The notes beneath the pieces are model-generated. The model ran no database searches and was not told the DNA's origin. It saw nothing but the letters and a program-made list of their open reading frames with translations. From the NCBI RefSeq assembly GCF_003073135.1, contig NZ_PGDQ01000006.1, positions 1-64,000 of the forward strand: a stretch of DNA of 64,000 nt. The letters are read 5' to 3'. Shown in pieces: positions 60,975-64,000 of the stretch; the first letter of the stretch is position 1; the number at the start of each line of letters is the position of its first letter. The stretch comes from Euzebya rosea. Its GTDB lineage: Bacteria > Actinomycetota > Nitriliruptoria > Euzebyales > Euzebyaceae. The position numbers were made by a program, and so were the translations under genes.

Positions 60975-61077
60975 GGGTGCGCGCGGGCGTGGGGTGCGTC
61001 GGGTGCGTGGCTGCGGCGTGTGCGGCGAGTGCGCGCGGGCGTGGCTGCGGTGCGGCGGTGGGTGCGCGCGGGCGTGG
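60975..61077 (+). repeat. Three copies of an 18-base GC-rich repeat
   Basis: GGGTGCGCGCGGGCGTGG occurs at 60975-60992 and 61060-61077, and with one change (GAGTGC...) at 61027-61044. The first two are 52 bases apart, the same period as the hairpin array that follows. The stretch 60930-61112 holds no credible gene. Confidence 0.75.
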
Positions 61078-61112
61078 GGTCGACCGCGGCCCGAGGGGCC
61101 GGGGGCAGCGGC

Positions 61113-61499
61113 GTGTGGCATGGCCGCCCGCGGGGGAGGGGGATCGCACACGGGGCAGGCCGACGTGTGGCATTGACTCCTCCCAGGGGTGGGGACCGCA
61201 CACGACGGGGCAGGGCGTGTGCGATGCCCGGCGCTGCGGGGTGGTCATCGCACACGGCAACGGGTTCACCGTGCGGCGGCGGGTGCGTCGGGCCCGGGCC
61301 ACACCGTGCGGCGGGTGCGTGGGTCCACCGCGGGCCGAGGGGCCGGGGGCAGCGGCGTGTGGCATGGCCGCCCGCGGGGGAGGGGGATCGCGCACGGGGG
61401 AGCCCGATGTGTGGCATTGACTCCTCCCAGGGGTGGGGACCGCCCACGACGCCCCGGGGCGTGTGCCATGCGCGGCCCCGGAGGGAGGGCATCGCACAC
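61113..61499. repeat. Array of six 39-bp elements with inverted-repeat ends
   Basis: Six elements, each exactly 39 bases, start at 61113, 61165, 61217, 61357, 61409 and 61461. Each begins GTGTG and most end in GCACAC; in the third, GTGTGCGATG and CATCGCACAC are perfect inverted repeats. Within each group of three the elements are separated by exactly 13 bases (period 52). The second group is an offset copy of the first (244 bases away): elements 1/4 and 2/5 differ by one base, while 3/6 share only the ends. The insides are G-rich on the plus strand. No gene is supported in 60930-61590. Confidence 0.9.
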
Positions 61500-61590
61500 G
61501 TCCAACAGGGGCCGGGCCGTTTCGCCCGCTGGGCGTACCGGCCGGTAGGCTCGTCGGAACTATCGCGACGCCACACGAGGAGACGGACGC

Positions 61591-62166
61591 TTGAGACTGG
61601 TACTGCTGGGACCGCCTGGGGCGGGCAAGGGGACCCAATCGGCGATGATCTCGGAGACCTTCGCGATCCCGCACATCTCCACGGGCGACATCTTCCGTGC
61701 CAACGTCAAGGGCGAGACGCCGCTGGGCAAGGAGGCCAAGGGGTACATGGACAAGGGCGAGCTCGTGCCCGACTCCGTGACCAACCGCATGGTCGCCGAC
61801 CGCCTGCGCCAGCCCGACGCCGAGAAGGGGTTCCTCCTCGACGGCTATCCCCGCAACGTCGCCCAGGCCCACACCCTCAACGGGATGCTGGCCATGCTCG
61901 ACGAGACGCTCGACACCGTCCTGCACTTCTCCGTGCCCGACGACGAGCTCGAGGCGCGCATCGCCAAGCGGCAGTCGGAGGAGGGGCGCGCCGACGACGA
62001 CGCAGCCGTCTTCCAGCGTCGCATGCGTGAGTACCGCGCCCAGACCGAGGACCTGATCCCGTTCTACCGCGAGGTCGGCATGCTGGTCGACGTCGACGCG
62101 GTCGGCTCCATCGACGAGGTCCAGGAACGCGTCCTGACCGCCTGCCGCCAGGCCTCGACCGCCTGA
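61591..62166 (+). CDS. adk: Adenylate kinase
   Basis: A 191-residue short-type adenylate kinase (AMP + ATP to 2 ADP). P-loop GPPGAGKGT (7-15), STGDIFRANV, LLDGYPRNVAQA and a short lid without zinc cysteines. TTG 61591 is the start; GAGGAGA lies eight bases upstream. Since the 0.7-kb repeat region separates it from secY, it probably has its own promoter (TAGGCT at 61546 is a weak candidate -10). Confidence 0.95.
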   Translation: MRLVLLGPPGAGKGTQSAMISETFAIPHISTGDIFRANVKGETPLGKEAKGYMDKGELVPDSVTNRMVADRLRQPDAEKGFLLDGYPRNVAQAHTLNGMLAMLDETLDTVLHFSVPDDELEARIAKRQSEEGRADDDAAVFQRRMREYRAQTEDLIPFYREVGMLVDVDAVGSIDEVQERVLTACRQASTA

Positions 62167-62188
62167 GAGCCTCCGGGCAGGGGGAGTG

Positions 62189-63037
62189 GTGACGGCCGCA
62201 CGCCCGGGGAACGTCGGCTCGGAGAGTCGGCCAGCAGGCATCGTGACCGACCTCGACGGCACGTTGTGGCACGGCGACGGCGAGGTCCATCCGGCGACGC
62301 TCGAGGCCGTGGCGGAACTGCGGCGTCGCGACGTCCCGTTGCTCATCGCGACCGGCCGCCGGGGCACGGTCGCCACCGAGCGGTTGGCCCGTCACGACCT
62401 GCTCGGCCCCGCGGTCCTGCTCGCCGGGGCGGTGGGCGCTGATCTGCACACCGGCCACGAGTGGCATCGGCAGGCGTTCTCCGTCGAGGCCGGCCGCCGC
62501 GTCCTGGACGCGTTCCTCGTCGAGGGGCTGTCACCGGTGGTGCACGTCTCCTCCGCCGAGGTCGACGCGGTGATCGCGCCGGAATGCCCCACCAGCGACG
62601 TGCACCGGGCCCAGTTCGACATGACGACGGTGCCGACGGACCCGCACGTGCCCGTCGAGGCGGGTGTGGCGGTGGGGTTCGCCCTGCTCGGCCTGCCGGA
62701 CCGGCTGGCCCCGGCGGCCCATCGGGTGGCGGCCGCGATCACCCGCGACGCCACGGTGACGTGCGGGCTCGACATCACCTTCGGCGGCACCACGATGCTG
62801 GCCGCGCCGCACGGCGTGACCAAGGTCACGGGCATCCAGCGGTGGGCTGCCGTCCACGGGTTGTCGGCAGCGGACCTGCTCGTCGTCGGCGACGGGGAGA
62901 ACGATCTGGACATGCTGGCCTGGGCAGGGCACGCCGTGGCGGTGGAGGGCAGCGTCGCCCATGCCGCAGGGTTCGACCAGGTCATCGCCCCACCGGAGCG
63001 CGGCGGGTGGGCCTCGTTGCTGGACCTGCTGGGCTGA
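62189..63037 (+). CDS. HAD-superfamily hydrolase, Cof (IIB) type
   Basis: A 282-residue cytoplasmic phosphatase of the Cof/YidA class. Motif I is D21-L-D23-G-T, motif II includes LLIATGRR, the IIB cap lies between about 85 and 185, and motif IV is VVGDGENDLDML near the end, with GVTKVTGI (motif III Lys) before it. The substrate, probably a sugar phosphate or nucleotide-like compound, cannot be told. GTG 62189 is preferred over GTG 62186 for spacing to AGGGGG. It lies 22 bases after adk. Confidence 0.82.
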   Translation: MTAARPGNVGSESRPAGIVTDLDGTLWHGDGEVHPATLEAVAELRRRDVPLLIATGRRGTVATERLARHDLLGPAVLLAGAVGADLHTGHEWHRQAFSVEAGRRVLDAFLVEGLSPVVHVSSAEVDAVIAPECPTSDVHRAQFDMTTVPTDPHVPVEAGVAVGFALLGLPDRLAPAAHRVAAAITRDATVTCGLDITFGGTTMLAAPHGVTKVTGIQRWAAVHGLSAADLLVVGDGENDLDMLAWAGHAVAVEGSVAHAAGFDQVIAPPERGGWASLLDLLG

Positions 63038-63104
63038 TTCGGCGCACCGATCAGCGGGCGCTGCGCCCGTGAACGCCCCACGTGCGGCGCGTACCCTCCT
63101 CCCC

Positions 63105-63941
63105 ATGATCATCCGCAAGTCCCCAGCCGAGATCGAGATCATGGCCCGCTCGGGCAAGATCATCGCCGACATGCACGAGCTGGTCGCCGAGGCCGTCCGG
63201 CCCGGCGTCTCCACCGGCGAGCTCGACCGCCTGGCCGAGGACTACGTCCGCAGGCAGAACGCCGTCCCCGCCTTCCTCGGCTACGGCGGCAGCGGGTCCC
63301 GTATCCCGTTCCCCGCCACGCTCTGCGCGTCGGTCAACGACGAGATCGTGCACGGCATCCCCTCCCCCGACACCGTCCTGCAGGAGGGCGACCTGATCAA
63401 GATCGACGCCGGCTGCGTGCTGGAGGGCTACTACTCCGACTCGGCGGCCACCTGGATCGTCGGCGGTGAGGACACGGTGGCTCCCGAGGTCGCCCGCCTG
63501 GTCCGGACCACCCGCGAAGGGTTGTGGGCCGGACTGATGGAGGCCAGGCCCAAGCAGCGGGTCGGCGACATCTCCGCCGCCGTCGAGGCCGTCGGACAGC
63601 GCGAGGGCTACGGCATCGTGCAGGAGTACGTGGGCCACGGGGTCGGTCGTGCCCTCCACGAGGACCCCCAGGTGCCCAACCACGGCCGCGCCGGTCGTGG
63701 GCCCAAGCTGGCCAACGGGCTGGTCCTCGCGGTGGAGCCGATGTTCAACCTGGGCACGGAGGAAACCGAGACCCTCGAGGACGAGTGGACCGTGGTCACC
63801 GCCGACGGCGCGCTGTCGGCCCACTGGGAGCACACCGTGGCCATCACCCCCGACGGGCCCTGGGTACTGACGGCACGCTCCGACGAACCCGCCCGACCGC
63901 TGGAGGACCCCTCCCGCGTCCCCGTTCCCCTGGCGGGCTGA
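63105..63941 (+). CDS. map: Methionine aminopeptidase, type I
   Basis: A 278-residue enzyme removing the N-terminal Met from new proteins. The five metal ligands are visible: D101, D112 (IDAGCVLEGYYSDSAATW), H178 (GHGVGRALHEDP), E211 (AVEPMF) and E242 (HWEHT). About 20 Pro/Arg residues extend the usual C-terminus. TACCCT (63092-63097) is eight bases before ATG 63105, with GTGAAC 17 bases further up, so a leaderless transcript is possible; no ribosome site is seen. Confidence 0.95.
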   Translation: MIIRKSPAEIEIMARSGKIIADMHELVAEAVRPGVSTGELDRLAEDYVRRQNAVPAFLGYGGSGSRIPFPATLCASVNDEIVHGIPSPDTVLQEGDLIKIDAGCVLEGYYSDSAATWIVGGEDTVAPEVARLVRTTREGLWAGLMEARPKQRVGDISAAVEAVGQREGYGIVQEYVGHGVGRALHEDPQVPNHGRAGRGPKLANGLVLAVEPMFNLGTEETETLEDEWTVVTADGALSAHWEHTVAITPDGPWVLTARSDEPARPLEDPSRVPVPLAG

Positions 63942-64000
63942 CCCTCCTGTCCACGGGTCGGTCACCGGCGCGTCCAGGTGATCCCCGAGGCCGGCTGAGG
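63942..64000. other. Right edge, nothing identified
   Basis: The last 59 bases after map show no recognisable gene start or hairpin. Confidence 0.3.

Noticed and set aside
61113-61499. CRISPR array
   Set aside because: The repeats are not identical, the intervals are only 13 bases and similar to each other, and no cas gene is near.
60886-61590. Frames on both strands through the secY-adk gap
   Set aside because: Open only because of high GC and repeats; they contain no start with a ribosome site and translate to Arg/Gly/Pro repeats.

Overview
The window is a chromosomal core region of a high-GC Gram-positive bacterium. Gene order (infC, tRNA-Trp, secE-nusG-rplKA, rplJL-rpoBC, rpsLG-fusA-tuf, S10 and spc operons, secY-adk-map), frequent GTG/TTG starts, a coiled-coil insertion near the N-terminus of the beta' subunit, a DUF6777-type protein and cell-wall-binding type 2 repeats all point to an actinobacterium. 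My impression is a deep lineage such as Nitriliruptoria/Euzebya, but that is inference and a 16S or rpoB search would be needed.

Left flank (1-6603, minus strand): the start of a secreted protein, then a leftward set made of a large SARP/BTAD-AAA-TPR regulator, a small unknown protein, a polysaccharide pyruvyl transferase-family protein and an F420 hydrogenase beta-like protein (the last two overlap by 4 bases). Next come infC (without rpmI-rplT), tRNA-Trp, secE, nusG, rplK and rplA. The rplKA and rplJL pairs, usually adjacent, are separated here by about 11 kb: a methyltransferase, a class C beta-lactamase-like hydrolase, a copper nitrite reductase with an extra cupredoxin domain, a DUF2993 protein, a cytosolic copper-storage protein, a 50-residue secreted protein, and a three-gene operon in which a patatin phospholipase, a type II NADH dehydrogenase and an acylating aldehyde dehydrogenase each carry a cyclic-nucleotide-binding domain.

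Centre (21-45 kb): rplJL and rpoBC with look-alike promoters and a strong terminator; then accessory genes: a DUF6777 membrane protein with a 60-bp internal duplication, three polytopic glycosyltransferase-like proteins, exonuclease III, a small lipoprotein, a cobalamin riboswitch controlling a FhuF-like 2Fe-2S protein plus cobB and cobO, and a secreted cell-wall-binding M28 peptidase.

Right part (45-64 kb): the str operon (consensus promoter TTGACA-17-TACTCT), S10 and spc operons, secY, adk, a HAD phosphatase and map. rpsN is missing from its usual place, and S3, S5, L5, L30 and NusG carry long lineage-specific tails. tuf has codon use unlike its neighbours. Between secY and adk lies a 0.7-kb non-coding region with six 39-bp elements with inverted-repeat ends, spaced with a 52-bp period in two groups of three.
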